A stretch of DNA of 64,000 nt, from NCBI RefSeq assembly GCF_900096975.1, contig NZ_FMYQ01000021.1:1-64000 (forward strand), read 5' to 3'. The stretch is from Paraburkholderia lycopersici (GTDB taxonomy: Bacteria > Pseudomonadota > Gammaproteobacteria > Burkholderiales > Burkholderiaceae). Of this stretch, positions 1 through 7,701 are shown one piece after another. Under the pieces are notes generated by a model. That model worked only from the letters and a program-made list of their open reading frames with translations, did not search any database and was not told the origin of the DNA. The position numbers and the translations under genes are program-made. The first letter of the stretch is position 1; each line of letters starts with the position of its first letter.

Positions 1-1
1 G

Positions 2-103
2 ATCAACAAGGACGAAGAGGCGCCGATCTTCAGCGTGGCCGACTATGGCCTCGTCGGCGACCTGTTCACGGTCGTGCCGGAACTCGTGAAGGAACTCGGC
101 TGA
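2..103 (+). CDS. etfA: Electron transfer flavoprotein alpha subunit, C-terminal end (partial)
   Basis: Only the last 33 codons are inside the window; the gene begins upstream. The translated tail (INKDEEAPIFSVADYGLV...LVKELG) matches the conserved FAD-binding C-terminus of EtfA, which with EtfB carries electrons from acyl-CoA and other dehydrogenases to ETF-quinone oxidoreductase. The stop is TGA at 101-103. Two hairpins follow it directly. The call rests on a short but characteristic segment. Confidence 0.85.
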   Translation: MNKDEEAPIFSVADYGLVGDLFTVVPELVKELG

Positions 104-126
104 AGCTGGCCGACGAACCGGACGAT

Positions 127-163
127 CTCACGCCGCGAATCATGACTGATTGCGCGGCGTGAG
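127..163 (+). repeat. GC-rich hairpin downstream of etfA
   Basis: An 11-bp perfect inverted repeat (CTCACGCCGCG at 127-137 and its complement at 153-163) with a 15-nt loop. It has no T-tract of its own and precedes the stronger hairpin at 173-212, so it may protect the mRNA 3' end or add to termination. Confidence 0.6.
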
Positions 164-172
164 ACGAAGTAT

Positions 173-212
173 CAAATGACAAAGGGGCGCGACGGCGCCC
201 CTTTGTCATTTG
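173..212 (+). terminator. Long hairpin, probable etfA transcription terminator
   Basis: An 18-bp perfect inverted repeat (arms 173-190 and 195-212) with a 4-nt loop, about 70 bp after the etfA stop. The central GGGGCGC/GCGCCCC core is flanked by AAA/TTT, as in intrinsic terminators. The symmetry would let it work in both directions, between etfA and the oppositely oriented dadA. Confidence 0.75.
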
Positions 213-290
213 AGGAACCTGCGCCGGAATTGACGTCAGATCAGCTCTGACGCCGCGCGGGATAGCAAAAGAGAACGGAGCAGCAAATGA

Positions 291-317
291 AACGCAGCGC
301 CCCGGAGGCGCCGCGTT
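291..317 (-). terminator. Hairpin downstream of dadA
   Basis: Arms 291-301 and 307-317 (AACGCAGCGCC and its near-complement, one mismatch) form a GC-rich stem with a 5-nt loop about 27 bp after the dadA stop. Read on the minus strand it is followed by a short T-containing stretch, so it is a probable but weak intrinsic terminator. Confidence 0.5.
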
Positions 318-343
318 CGTTCATGCCGCGAGTAAAACGCGCG

Positions 344-1630
344 TCAAGCGTAGGCCGGACGAGGCGAGCCCTGCGTATCGCCGAGATAGCGGTGGACCGA
401 AAGATCGTCGGCGCGGATGGCGGGCTGCTTGCCCGAAATGAGGTCGGCGAGCAGTTGGCCCGAACCGCACGACATCGTCCAGCCGAGCGTGCCGTGGCCC
501 GTGTTCAGGAACAGGTTCGAGATCGGCGTGCGACCCACGACGGGCGTGCCGTCCGGCGTCATCGGGCGCAGGCCGGTCCAGAAGGTGGCCTGCGTCGTGT
601 CGCCGCCGCCCGGGAACAGGTCGTTCACGCACATTTCGAGCGTTTCGCGGCGCGCTTGTTTCAACGTCTGGTCGAAGCCCACGATCTCGGCCATGCCGCC
701 CACGCGGATGCGGTCGTCAAAGCGCGTGATCGCGATCTTGTAGGTTTCGTCGAGAACGGTCGAAACGGGCGCGGCATCCGCGTTGACGATCGGCGCCGTG
801 ATCGAATAACCCTTGAGCGGGTAGACGGGGATCTTCACGAGGCCGGCGAGCATCTTCGTCGAAAACGAACCGAGCGCGACCACGTATGAATCGGCACGCA
901 CGAGTTCGCTGCCGCATTGCACGCCCGCGATGCGGTCGCCCTGCACGACGAGGCCGTCGATCGGCGTGTTGTAGCGGAACTTCACACCCAGTTGCGCGGC
1001 CATCGCGGCGAGGCGCGTGGTGAAGAGCTGGCAGTCGCCGGTTTCGTCGCCGGGCAGACGCAGGCCGCCCGTGAGTTTGCCCGAAACCGCGGCCAGCGCC
1101 GGCTCGGCGCGGCCAAGTTCGGCGCCGGTGAGCAGCTCGTACGGAACGTTGGCTTCCTTCAGAACGGCGATGTCCTTCGCCGCGCCTTCGAACTGCTGCT
1201 GCGTGCGGAATACCTGCAGCGTGCCGCCCGTGCGGCCCTCGTACTGAATGCCGGTGTCGGCGCGCAGTGCCTGCAGGCAGTCGCGGCTGTATTCGGCGAG
1301 GCGCACCATACGCCCCTTGTTGAGCGCATAGCGTTCGGCCGTGCAGTTCTGCAGCATTTGCCACATCCACTGCAACTGGAATTTGGTCCCGTCGAGGCGG
1401 ATGGCGAGCGGCGCGTGCTTCTCGAACATCCACTTGATCGCCTTGAGCGGCACGCCCGGCGCGGCCCACGGCGCGGCATAGCCCGGCGAGATCTGGCCGG
1501 CGTTCGCAAAACTGGTTTCGAGCGCGGGACCGGTCTCGCGGTCGATCACCGTGACTTCGTGGCCCGCGCGGGCGAGATACCAGGCGCTGGCCACACCGAC
1601 CACACCACTGCCCAACACGACGACTCGCAT
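344..1630 (-). CDS. dadA: D-amino acid dehydrogenase
   Basis: FAD-dependent membrane-associated enzyme that oxidises D-amino acids, chiefly D-alanine, to the 2-oxoacid and ammonia and passes electrons to the respiratory chain. The 428-aa product has an N-terminal Rossmann dinucleotide fold (VLGSGVVGVASAWYLARAG), the DadA-typical ETSFANAGQISPGYAAPWAAPG segment and a C-terminal GTLGWTMSCGSGQLLADLI motif, and is of full family length. The ORF runs open further upstream, but ATG at 1630 is chosen because GGAG lies just ahead of it and MRVVVLGSG is the family N-terminus. It is divergent from an Lrp-type regulator, the usual regulator of dadA. Confidence 0.95.
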   Translation of the reverse strand: MRVVVLGSGVVGVASAWYLARAGHEVTVIDRETGPALETSFANAGQISPGYAAPWAAPGVPLKAIKWMFEKHAPLAIRLDGTKFQLQWMWQMLQNCTAERYALNKGRMVRLAEYSRDCLQALRADTGIQYEGRTGGTLQVFRTQQQFEGAAKDIAVLKEANVPYELLTGAELGRAEPALAAVSGKLTGGLRLPGDETGDCQLFTTRLAAMAAQLGVKFRYNTPIDGLVVQGDRIAGVQCGSELVRADSYVVALGSFSTKMLAGLVKIPVYPLKGYSITAPIVNADAAPVSTVLDETYKIAITRFDDRIRVGGMAEIVGFDQTLKQARRETLEMCVNDLFPGGGDTTQATFWTGLRPMTPDGTPVVGRTPISNLFLNTGHGTLGWTMSCGSGQLLADLISGKQPAIRADDLSVHRYLGDTQGSPRPAYA

Positions 1631-1808
1631 AGCTGCTCCATGTAAATTCGTTGGGGCTACGCCGCGTTGCCGGAGCCTTTGAACGCCGCGTTGCGGCACC
1701 GATAGGGCATAAGGCATGAAAATTCGGGTGTAGCCAGTATTTGTAGCTATGCTATTGTGGTACGTGTAGGTTTTGTTATTGTATTTTTGGGATTTTCGGG
1801 AATAAATC
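1631..1808. promoter_or_regulatory. dadA / lrp-type divergent control region
   Basis: This 178-bp spacer between divergent genes becomes strikingly AT-rich at 1715-1808, unlike the surrounding GC-rich DNA. It contains a dyad TAGC-TAT-GCTA at 1744-1754 and T-rich phased tracts, as expected for an Lrp-family operator. Exact -35/-10 elements could not be chosen with confidence. Mutual or autoregulation by the adjacent Lrp protein is inferred. Confidence 0.5.
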
Positions 1809-2297
1809 ATGAGAACGCAGCGCCAACCGGTTCGCGCGCTCGACCGGCTCGATCACCGCATCCTGAAGCTGCTCCAGGAAGACGGTCGCATGGCCATGAA
1901 GGACCTTGCCGAGCAGGTCGGGTTGTCGGTCACGCCGTGCATCGAGCGGGTGAAGCGCATGGAACGCGACGGCGTCATCATGGGCTACTTCGCGCGCGTG
2001 AATCCCGCGGTGCTGGGCGCGGCGCTGCTCGTGTTCGTCGAGATCACGCTCGATCACAAGAGCGGCAACATGTTCGACCAGTTTCGCCGCGAGGTGCAGA
2101 AGATTCCCGAGGTGCTCGAATGCCATCTCGTCTCGGGCGACTTCGACTATCTGATCAAGGCGCGCATCGGCGAGATGGCTGACTACCGCAAGCTGCTTGG
2201 CGACATCCTGCTGCAACTGCCCGGCGCCGTGCAATCGAAGAGCTATGTGGTGATGGAGGAGATCAAGGAGACGCTGACCATCGCCGTAGGCGACTGA
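1809..2297 (+). CDS. Lrp/AsnC-family transcriptional regulator
   Basis: 162-aa regulator with an N-terminal winged helix-turn-helix (about residues 12-60, LDRLDHRILKLLQEDGRM and GLSVTPCIERVKRME) and a C-terminal RAM ligand-sensing domain containing the GDFDYLIKA motif. Such proteins act as octamers or dimers sensing amino acids. Divergence from dadA suggests it controls D-alanine catabolism, as Lrp/DadR does in other proteobacteria. ATG at 1809 follows an AT-rich leader (GGGAATAAATC). The 3' end runs into a 9-bp tandem repeat supplying several in-frame stops. Confidence 0.93.
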   Translation: MRTQRQPVRALDRLDHRILKLLQEDGRMAMKDLAEQVGLSVTPCIERVKRMERDGVIMGYFARVNPAVLGAALLVFVEITLDHKSGNMFDQFRREVQKIPEVLECHLVSGDFDYLIKARIGEMADYRKLLGDILLQLPGAVQSKSYVVMEEIKETLTIAVGD

Positions 2298-2315
2298 GGC
2301 GACTGAGGCGACTGA
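2289..2315 (+). repeat. Three tandem copies of a 9-bp unit at the lrp 3' end
   Basis: The unit GGCGACTGA occurs three times head to tail. The first copy encodes the last residues plus the stop; since 9 is a multiple of 3, copies two and three repeat the in-frame TGA, giving three consecutive stops. Confidence 0.85.
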
Positions 2316-2340
2316 AAGCGCCCCGTTTTCAGGACTCGAC

Positions 2341-2388
2341 AATGTGGCTCGATACTGTATATTTATACAGCATCGAGCCACATTTTTT
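2341..2388 (+). terminator. Long hairpin with T6 tract (lrp terminator) enclosing a LexA box
   Basis: Arms 2341-2360 and 2365-2384 pair over 20 bp with a single mismatch (2354/2371) around a 4-nt loop, and T6 runs at 2383-2388. This is a textbook intrinsic terminator for the upstream Lrp gene. Its upper stem is identical to the LexA operator annotated separately. Confidence 0.75.
2353..2372 (+). promoter_or_regulatory. LexA (SOS) operator upstream of the radical SAM gene
   Basis: The core CTGTATATTTATACAG at 2355-2370 fits the LexA consensus CTGT-N8-ACAG, and the 20-bp extension differs from the E. coli consensus (TACTGTATATATATACAGTA) at only two positions. It lies about 40 bp before the radical SAM start, where a repressor would overlap the promoter. 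SOS control is inferred from the site. Confidence 0.75.
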
Positions 2389-2409
2389 CATGCCCCATCC
2401 GTTTCAGCC

Positions 2410-3558
2410 GTGACCGCCTCTGATCCCGATTCCGACCACGATTCCGATGCCTGGCGTACCGTCGCGCCGCCCACGCCGCGCAAGGGGCGTGGCGCGGTCA
2501 CGAACCTGCAGGGGCGCTACGAAGTCGATCAGCGCGAAGCGTTCGACGACGGCTGGCAGCACGCGGGCGGCGGCGAGGGCGAAGCGGGCGACGAGCCCCG
2601 GCTGTCCACCGAAGTCTTCGAGGAGCGCGCGAAGAGTATCCTGACGCGCAACCAGTCGCCGGACATTCCGTTCAACGTGTCGCTCAACCCTTACCGCGGT
2701 TGCGAGCACGGCTGCATCTACTGCTTCGCGCGGCCTACGCACAGCTATCTCGGCCTTTCGCCGGGCCTCGACTTCGAAAGCCGTATCTACGCGAAGGTCA
2801 ACGCGGCGGAACTGCTCGCGCGCGAGATCGCCAAGCCGTCGTACGAGCCCGAGCCGATCGCGCTCGGCGTGAACACGGACGCATGGCAACCCGTCGAGCG
2901 CGGCATGCGCATCACGCGGCGCGTAGTGGAAGTGCTGGCCGAGCGCCAGCATCCGTTCGCCGCCATCACGAAATCCTCGCTGATCGAACGCGATCTCGAC
3001 CTGCTCGTGCCGATGGCCGGGCGCCAGCAGTTCATGGCGGCGATCACGATCACCACGCTCGACGCCGACCTCGCGCGCTCGCTCGAACCGCGGGCGGCCA
3101 CGCCGGCGAGGCGGCTGCGCACGATCCGCACGCTGGCCGAAGCGGGCGTGCCGGTGGGCGTGAGCATTGCGCCCGTGATTCCGTTCGTGACCGAGCCCGA
3201 CATGGAGCGCGTACTCGAAGCCTGCGCCGAGGCTGGCGCGACTAGCGCGAGCTATATCGTGTTGCGCCTTCCGTGGGAAGTCGCGCCGCTCTTTCAGGAC
3301 TGGCTCGCCGCGCATTTCCCGCAGCGTGCGGAGCGCGTGATGAGCCGCGTGCGCGACATGCGCGGCGGCAAGGATTACGAGTCGGCATTCTCGCAGCGCA
3401 TGAAGGGCACGGGCCTCTGGGCGGACCTGCTCAAGCAGCGCTTTCACAATGCGGTGCGGCGACTTGGGCTCAACGAGCGGCGCCACGGCATTCTCGACAT
3501 GTCGGCGTTCGTGCAGGCCAGGACCGTGCGCGAAAAAACGCAGCTCGACCTTTTTTGA
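2410..3558 (+). CDS. PA0069-like radical SAM protein (spore photoproduct lyase-related), putative SOS-induced DNA repair enzyme
   Basis: 382-aa radical SAM enzyme of the group often labelled PA0069/Rv2578c family or COG1533. The [4Fe-4S]/SAM motif CX3CX2C is C98-x3-C102-x2-C105 (CEHGCIYC) followed by FARPTH, with a conserved N-terminal GRGAVTNLQGRYE segment and a VNTDAWQPVE motif. The last five residues, QLDLF, match the β sliding clamp-binding consensus QL(S/D)LF. GTG 2410 is preferred because the upstream extension from 2344 would translate the LexA box. Substrate is unknown for the family; a DNA-repair role is suggested by relatives, the LexA operator and the clamp motif. Confidence 0.85.
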   Translation: MTASDPDSDHDSDAWRTVAPPTPRKGRGAVTNLQGRYEVDQREAFDDGWQHAGGGEGEAGDEPRLSTEVFEERAKSILTRNQSPDIPFNVSLNPYRGCEHGCIYCFARPTHSYLGLSPGLDFESRIYAKVNAAELLAREIAKPSYEPEPIALGVNTDAWQPVERGMRITRRVVEVLAERQHPFAAITKSSLIERDLDLLVPMAGRQQFMAAITITTLDADLARSLEPRAATPARRLRTIRTLAEAGVPVGVSIAPVIPFVTEPDMERVLEACAEAGATSASYIVLRLPWEVAPLFQDWLAAHFPQRAERVMSRVRDMRGGKDYESAFSQRMKGTGLWADLLKQRFHNAVRRLGLNERRHGILDMSAFVQARTVREKTQLDLF

Positions 3559-3575
3559 GCGCGGGCGTCGCGCCG

Positions 3576-4049
3576 TTACCGGGAAATTGCCTTCGCGGCC
3601 TCGACCTGCGACTCGAAGTATGTCTGGAAAGAGAGCGCGAGGCCCGTCATCAGCAGGAATGCGCCGATCAGCAGCGAGAAGATCACGACGAAGATCACCG
3701 TCCAGCCCGAATGGCTCGTGCGGCCGTCCTGCGCGAACGACGCATTGAACTGCGCGTCCCATCTGGCGTCCGGACGCAGCCCATAGACGATCGCAGCGAG
3801 AAAGGCCGAGAGCACCGATACCGCGCCAATCACGGCCAACGCCCAGCCGACGATCGAAACGCGCTCGGTCGCGACGAGGAGCAGCACGCCGGGAACGCCG
3901 ATCAGCGTGCCCAGCACATGCGCCCAGCCCCACACGTCGCGCGGACCATACAAATAGAAGCGATGAGCGCCGAGGCTGCCTAGCAGGAAGGCGAGCGCGG
4001 CGGTGAGCGTCTTGGAGCGAAAGCGTGCGGGGTTCTTTTCGTTGTTCAT
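3576..4049 (-). CDS. TM2 domain-containing membrane protein
   Basis: 157-aa inner-membrane protein. The N-terminal half has the TM2 signature: a first helix (ALAFLLGSLGAHRFYL) followed by YGPRDVWGWAHVLGTLIGVPGVLLL. Two further hydrophobic segments follow (about 70-90 and 118-140), the last ending in an acidic/basic tail. Function unknown. It converges on the radical SAM gene, ending 17 bp from its stop, with no clear terminator between them. Confidence 0.75.
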   Translation of the reverse strand: MNNEKNPARFRSKTLTAALAFLLGSLGAHRFYLYGPRDVWGWAHVLGTLIGVPGVLLLVATERVSIVGWALAVIGAVSVLSAFLAAIVYGLRPDARWDAQFNASFAQDGRTSHSGWTVIFVVIFSLLIGAFLLMTGLALSFQTYFESQVEAAKAISR

Positions 4050-4154
4050 GGGCGGGGGCGATCGGGACGTTCGGCCGTCATGGGCGCAGGACGTCAGCGC
4101 GCATGGGCCCGGGCATTGTATGCCGCGCGTCCGCCTCGCAGAACAAGCGCACGC

Positions 4155-5432
4155 TTATCCCCGGTACCGTGTATGCGTCGGGCGGCTGAAGCGCGTCGCT
4201 GCGTCAGGGCCTGGTTTGCCGTACGTCACGCGATAGATCGCGCCCGCGTAGTCGTCGCTGATGAGGAGCGAGCCGTCGGGCAACGGCAGCACGTCGGCGG
4301 GGCGCCCCCATTGGGTATCGTCGGGATTGAGCCAGCCCTGCGCGAACACCTCCTGGCGCGCGTTCGTGCCGTCGGGGTTGGCGCTCACGCGCACCACGCG
4401 GTAACCGGCTTTCTTGCTGCGGTTCCACGAGCCGTGCTCGGCGATGAAGATGCTGTTGACGTAGCCGGCGGGGAACATCGAGCCGGTATAGAAGCGCATG
4501 CCGAGCGCCGCGACGTGCGCGCCCAGCCTGGCGACGGGCGGCGTAAAGCCGCCGCACGGATGGCCCGCGCCGAACTCGGGGTCGGCGACATTGCCGCCGT
4601 GGCAGTACGGGAAGCCGAAGTCTTCGCCGGCTTGCGAGAGCCGGTTGAGCTTGTCGTTGGGGATGTCGTCGCCGAGCATGTCGCGGCCGTTGTCGGTGAA
4701 CCACAGCTCATGTGTCTGCGGATGCCAGGCGAACCCCACTGTGTTGCGCACGCCGCGCGCGATGGTCTCGTAATGCGAGCCGTCGGGGTCCATGCGGCCT
4801 ATCATCGCGAAATGGATGCGCTGCGGGTCGCTCGCCGGCAGGCAGACGTTGCACGGCGCGCCTTGCGGCACGTAGAGCTTGCCGTCTGGGCCGAAGGCGA
4901 TGAACTTCCAGCCGTGGTGGCGCTCGGTGGGCAGCGAGTCCGTGACGACCACGGGTTTGGGCGGATCATCGAGATGATGGTCGATGTCGTGGAGGCGCAC
5001 GATCGACGAAACCGCCGAGACATAGAGCGTGCCGTTGCGCCAGGCCACGCCGACTGGCATTGTCAGTCCCGAGGCCACGATATGACGCTTCCCGGCGTGG
5101 CCGCTCTTCAGTTCGAGGGCGTAGACATAGTCGCTCATGCTTCCCACATAGAGGATGCCGGCGGGCGACAGCGTCATTTCGCGCGCGCCGGGCACGTCGG
5201 CGGAGAGCACTTCGATGTGAAAGCCTGGCGGGAGCTTGATGCGATCGATGGGGAGCGCCGCGTGGGCGCATGGCGTCGCGAGCAGCATGGCCGCAAAGGC
5301 GAGCCACGCGGCCGCGAGGCGCCTGGCAGGCCGGCGCAAAGACGAAAAAAGGGAGGTGCCGCGCACGCCGCCGCCACAACGGCGACGCGCCCGCTGCACG
5401 AGTTGTCCGAAAGTCGCCACAATTCGCTCCAA
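4155..5432 (-). CDS. PQQ-type sugar (sorbosone) dehydrogenase family protein, exported
   Basis: Up to 425 aa; a predicted periplasmic six-bladed β-propeller of the glucose/sorbosone dehydrogenase family (motifs LPPGFHIEVLS, FGPDGKLYVPQGAPCNVC, HPQTHELWFTDNGRDMLGDD, GRPADVLPLPDGSLLISDDY). Members oxidise aldoses or sorbosone using pyrroloquinoline quinone; the substrate here is unknown. A Sec signal (RRLAAAWLAFAAMLLATPCAHA) precedes the mature part. No ATG with a ribosome site lies upstream: 5432 is TTG, and internal TTG/GTG codons just before the signal peptide are alternatives, so the start is uncertain. The gene is divergent from rpsP. Confidence 0.85.
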   Translation of the reverse strand: MERIVATFGQLVQRARRRCGGGVRGTSLFSSLRRPARRLAAAWLAFAAMLLATPCAHAALPIDRIKLPPGFHIEVLSADVPGAREMTLSPAGILYVGSMSDYVYALELKSGHAGKRHIVASGLTMPVGVAWRNGTLYVSAVSSIVRLHDIDHHLDDPPKPVVVTDSLPTERHHGWKFIAFGPDGKLYVPQGAPCNVCLPASDPQRIHFAMIGRMDPDGSHYETIARGVRNTVGFAWHPQTHELWFTDNGRDMLGDDIPNDKLNRLSQAGEDFGFPYCHGGNVADPEFGAGHPCGGFTPPVARLGAHVAALGMRFYTGSMFPAGYVNSIFIAEHGSWNRSKKAGYRVVRVSANPDGTNARQEVFAQGWLNPDDTQWGRPADVLPLPDGSLLISDDYAGAIYRVTYGKPGPDAATRFSRPTHTRYRG

Positions 5433-5521
5433 TGCCCGCCCGTCATGGGACGGGCGCTGCAGTTCGGCCGCTGTGTCGCGGCGCTTTTTCGCGCGCTCGC
5501 GCGCAATTTCCCGTTAAGTGT

Positions 5522-5550
5522 TTGTTATGCCTCCAGTTTCGGGCTATAAT
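5522..5550 (+). promoter_or_regulatory. σ70 promoter of the rpsP operon
   Basis: A -35 TTGTTA (5522-5527), 17-bp spacer and perfect -10 TATAAT (5545-5550) lie about 45 bp before the rpsP start, consistent with a strong housekeeping promoter for rpsP-rimM-trmD-rplS. Confidence 0.8.
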
Positions 5551-5595
5551 CGCACGTTTCAGTAGTCCCGAACCCCGGTTTTCAAGGATTTTAGT

Positions 5596-5859
5596 ATGGT
5601 CATCATCCGTCTGGCACGCGGCGGCTCGAAGAAGCGCCCGTTCTACAACATCGTCGCAACCGACTCGCGCAATCGTCGCGACGGCCGTTTCATCGAGCGC
5701 GTGGGCTTCTATAACCCGGTCGCGACCAAGGGTGAGACGCTGCGCATCGCTCAAGATCGCGTGACGTACTGGCAGGAAAACGGCGCGCAAATGTCGCCGG
5801 CCGTCGAGCGTCTCGTGAAGGAAGCGCAAAAGACCGCCGCCGCTGCGCCGGCTGCTTGA
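5596..5859 (+). CDS. rpsP: 30S ribosomal protein S16
   Basis: 87-aa small-subunit protein beginning MVIIRLARGGSKKRPFYNIV, the S16 signature, with FIERVGFYNP in the middle and an Ala-rich tail. It binds 16S rRNA early in 30S assembly. First gene of the conserved rpsP-rimM-trmD-rplS operon, behind a strong σ70 promoter. ATG 5596 gives the family N-terminus. Confidence 0.98.
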   Translation: MVIIRLARGGSKKRPFYNIVATDSRNRRDGRFIERVGFYNPVATKGETLRIAQDRVTYWQENGAQMSPAVERLVKEAQKTAAAAPAA

Positions 5860-5958
5860 GTTTTTTCAAGCGTCTTTTCAGTCTGTTGTCCATGTTTTAC
5901 CCGCGTACGCGCCGCATGAGCTGCGTGTGCGATATCAAGCTGGTCGCGAGGGGTGCCG

Positions 5959-6711
5959 ATGTCCGCGCATGACGTGAAATCTGCCGTAGTGGCAAACGAC
6001 GCGTCGGAAGGCGGTGCGCCCAGTGCTGCGACCGGCGACGCCGGCAAGGCAGTGGCCCGCAGCGCGCCGTCATTTGGCGCGTTCGTTCGCAAGCCTGCGC
6101 GCGAGAGTGCCACGAAGGCTGCGAGCGCGACGGAAGGTCTGCGCGCCGAAACCGGATCGAGCTGGCCCGCCGACGCAGTCGAAGTCGGCGCGGTGGTCGA
6201 CGCCTACGGCCTCAAGGGCTGGCTGAAGATCGCGCCGCATGCGCAGGACGGCAAGGCGCTGCTCTCGGCCAAACGCTGGTGGCTCCTCAAGGGCCGCGAG
6301 GGCCAGGCGCAGCGCGAGCGTCATTCCGCGGTGCGCGTGAGCGCCAAGGTTCACGGTGACAGCGTCGTCGGTCAGCTTTCGGGTGTCGCCGACCGCGATG
6401 CCGCGCTGCTGTTGCGCGGCGCGCGCGTGTATGTGAGCCGGACCGAATTCCCGGCCCCTGAAGCCGATGAGTATTACTGGGTCGACCTGATCGGCCTCGA
6501 CGTCGCCAACGAGGCGGGTGTCGAACTCGGCAAGGTCGCCGACCTGATCGACAATGGCGCGCAATCGGTGCTGCGCGTGACGTATCCGTCAACGGGCAAG
6601 GACGGCAAGCCGGTCACCGGCGAGCGCCTGATCCCGTTTGTTGGCGTGTTCGTGAAGACGGTGGACCTGGCGGCGAAGCGTATCGTCGTCGACTGGGAAG
6701 CCGATTACTAA
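5959..6711 (+). CDS. rimM: 16S rRNA processing protein RimM
   Basis: Ribosome maturation factor that binds S19 and assists 30S head assembly. 250 aa, longer than most RimM (about 170-180) because of an Ala/Ser-rich N-terminal extension of about 70 residues before the RimM domain (VEVGAVVDAYGLKGWLKIAPHAQD). The C-terminal PRC-barrel includes YYWVDLIGLDV and GERLIPFVGVFVKTVD. ATG 5959 follows a GAGGGG ribosome site; GTG 5953 in the same frame is an alternative. Second gene of the rpsP operon. Confidence 0.95.
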   Translation: MSAHDVKSAVVANDASEGGAPSAATGDAGKAVARSAPSFGAFVRKPARESATKAASATEGLRAETGSSWPADAVEVGAVVDAYGLKGWLKIAPHAQDGKALLSAKRWWLLKGREGQAQRERHSAVRVSAKVHGDSVVGQLSGVADRDAALLLRGARVYVSRTEFPAPEADEYYWVDLIGLDVANEAGVELGKVADLIDNGAQSVLRVTYPSTGKDGKPVTGERLIPFVGVFVKTVDLAAKRIVVDWEADY

Positions 6712-6774
6712 AGTGATGCCGCGGCGACGTTGCACCGGGCACCTTTGATTCAATTTCGCTGAACGGAGAGAGCG

Positions 6775-7542
6775 ATGCAGTTCGATGTCGTCACGCTCTT
6801 TCCCGAGATGTTCCGCGCGCTGACCGACTGGGGTATTACCAGCCGGGCGGCGAAGCAGCAGCGTTACACGTTGCGCGCATGGAATCCGCGCGATTTCACG
6901 ACCGACAATTACCGCACGATCGACGACCGCCCCTACGGCGGCGGTCCCGGCATGGTCATGCTGGCCAAGCCGCTCGAAGCGGCGATCGGCGCGGCAAAGG
7001 CCGCGCAGGCGGAGCAGGGCGTCAGCGCCCCGCGCGTGCTGCTGATGTCGCCGCAAGGCAAGCCGCTCACGCACGAGCGCGTCATGCAGTTCGCGCAGGA
7101 GCCGGGTCTGGTGTTGCTGTGCGGCCGCTACGAAGCGATCGACCAGCGTCTCGTGGACCGCTGCGTGGACGAAGAGGTAAGCCTCGGCGACTTCGTGCTC
7201 TCGGGAGGCGAATTGCCCGCGATGGCCTTGATGGACGCCGTGGTGCGGCATCTGCCGGGCGTGTTGAACGATGCGCTTTCGGCGGTGCAGGACAGTTTTG
7301 TCGACGGGTTGCTCGACTGTCCGCATTACACGCGCCCCGAGGAATACGATGGCGAGCGCGTCCCCGATGTGCTGCTCGGCGGCCATCATGCGGAAATCGA
7401 GCAGTGGCGCCGCCGCGAGGCGCTGCGCAACACGTGGAAAAAACGGCCCGATCTGATTGAGCGGGCCAGAAAGAACAAGATGCTGAGCCGTGCCGACGAG
7501 GCGTGGCTCGCTAGTCTCGCGAAGGGTTCGAGCGAAGCGTGA
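6775..7542 (+). CDS. trmD: tRNA (guanine-N1)-methyltransferase
   Basis: 255-aa SPOUT methyltransferase that makes m1G37 in tRNAs with G at position 36, preventing +1 frameshifting. Seen: MQFDVVTLFPEMF start, DDRPYGGGPGMVM, the SAM-binding trefoil-knot region (LLCGRYEAIDQRLVD, EVSLGDFVLSGGELPAM) and the C-terminal YDGERVPDVLLGGHH. GGAGAG lies 5 bp before the ATG. Third gene of the rpsP operon. Confidence 0.97.
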   Translation: MQFDVVTLFPEMFRALTDWGITSRAAKQQRYTLRAWNPRDFTTDNYRTIDDRPYGGGPGMVMLAKPLEAAIGAAKAAQAEQGVSAPRVLLMSPQGKPLTHERVMQFAQEPGLVLLCGRYEAIDQRLVDRCVDEEVSLGDFVLSGGELPAMALMDAVVRHLPGVLNDALSAVQDSFVDGLLDCPHYTRPEEYDGERVPDVLLGGHHAEIEQWRRREALRNTWKKRPDLIERARKNKMLSRADEAWLASLAKGSSEA

Positions 7543-7701
7543 GCTTCGGGCGGGCAGGCGCGAGACGCCCAAGGCGGTGCCGCTTCATGCGTGAACGGCG
7601 CCAGTTGTGAATCCATCCTCTATCGGGGCCGTAGTTGCTGGATCGTTGTCCAACGCCAGCACAGGTACGAACGCCGACAAGATGGCATAAGGAGTCAATC
7701 C

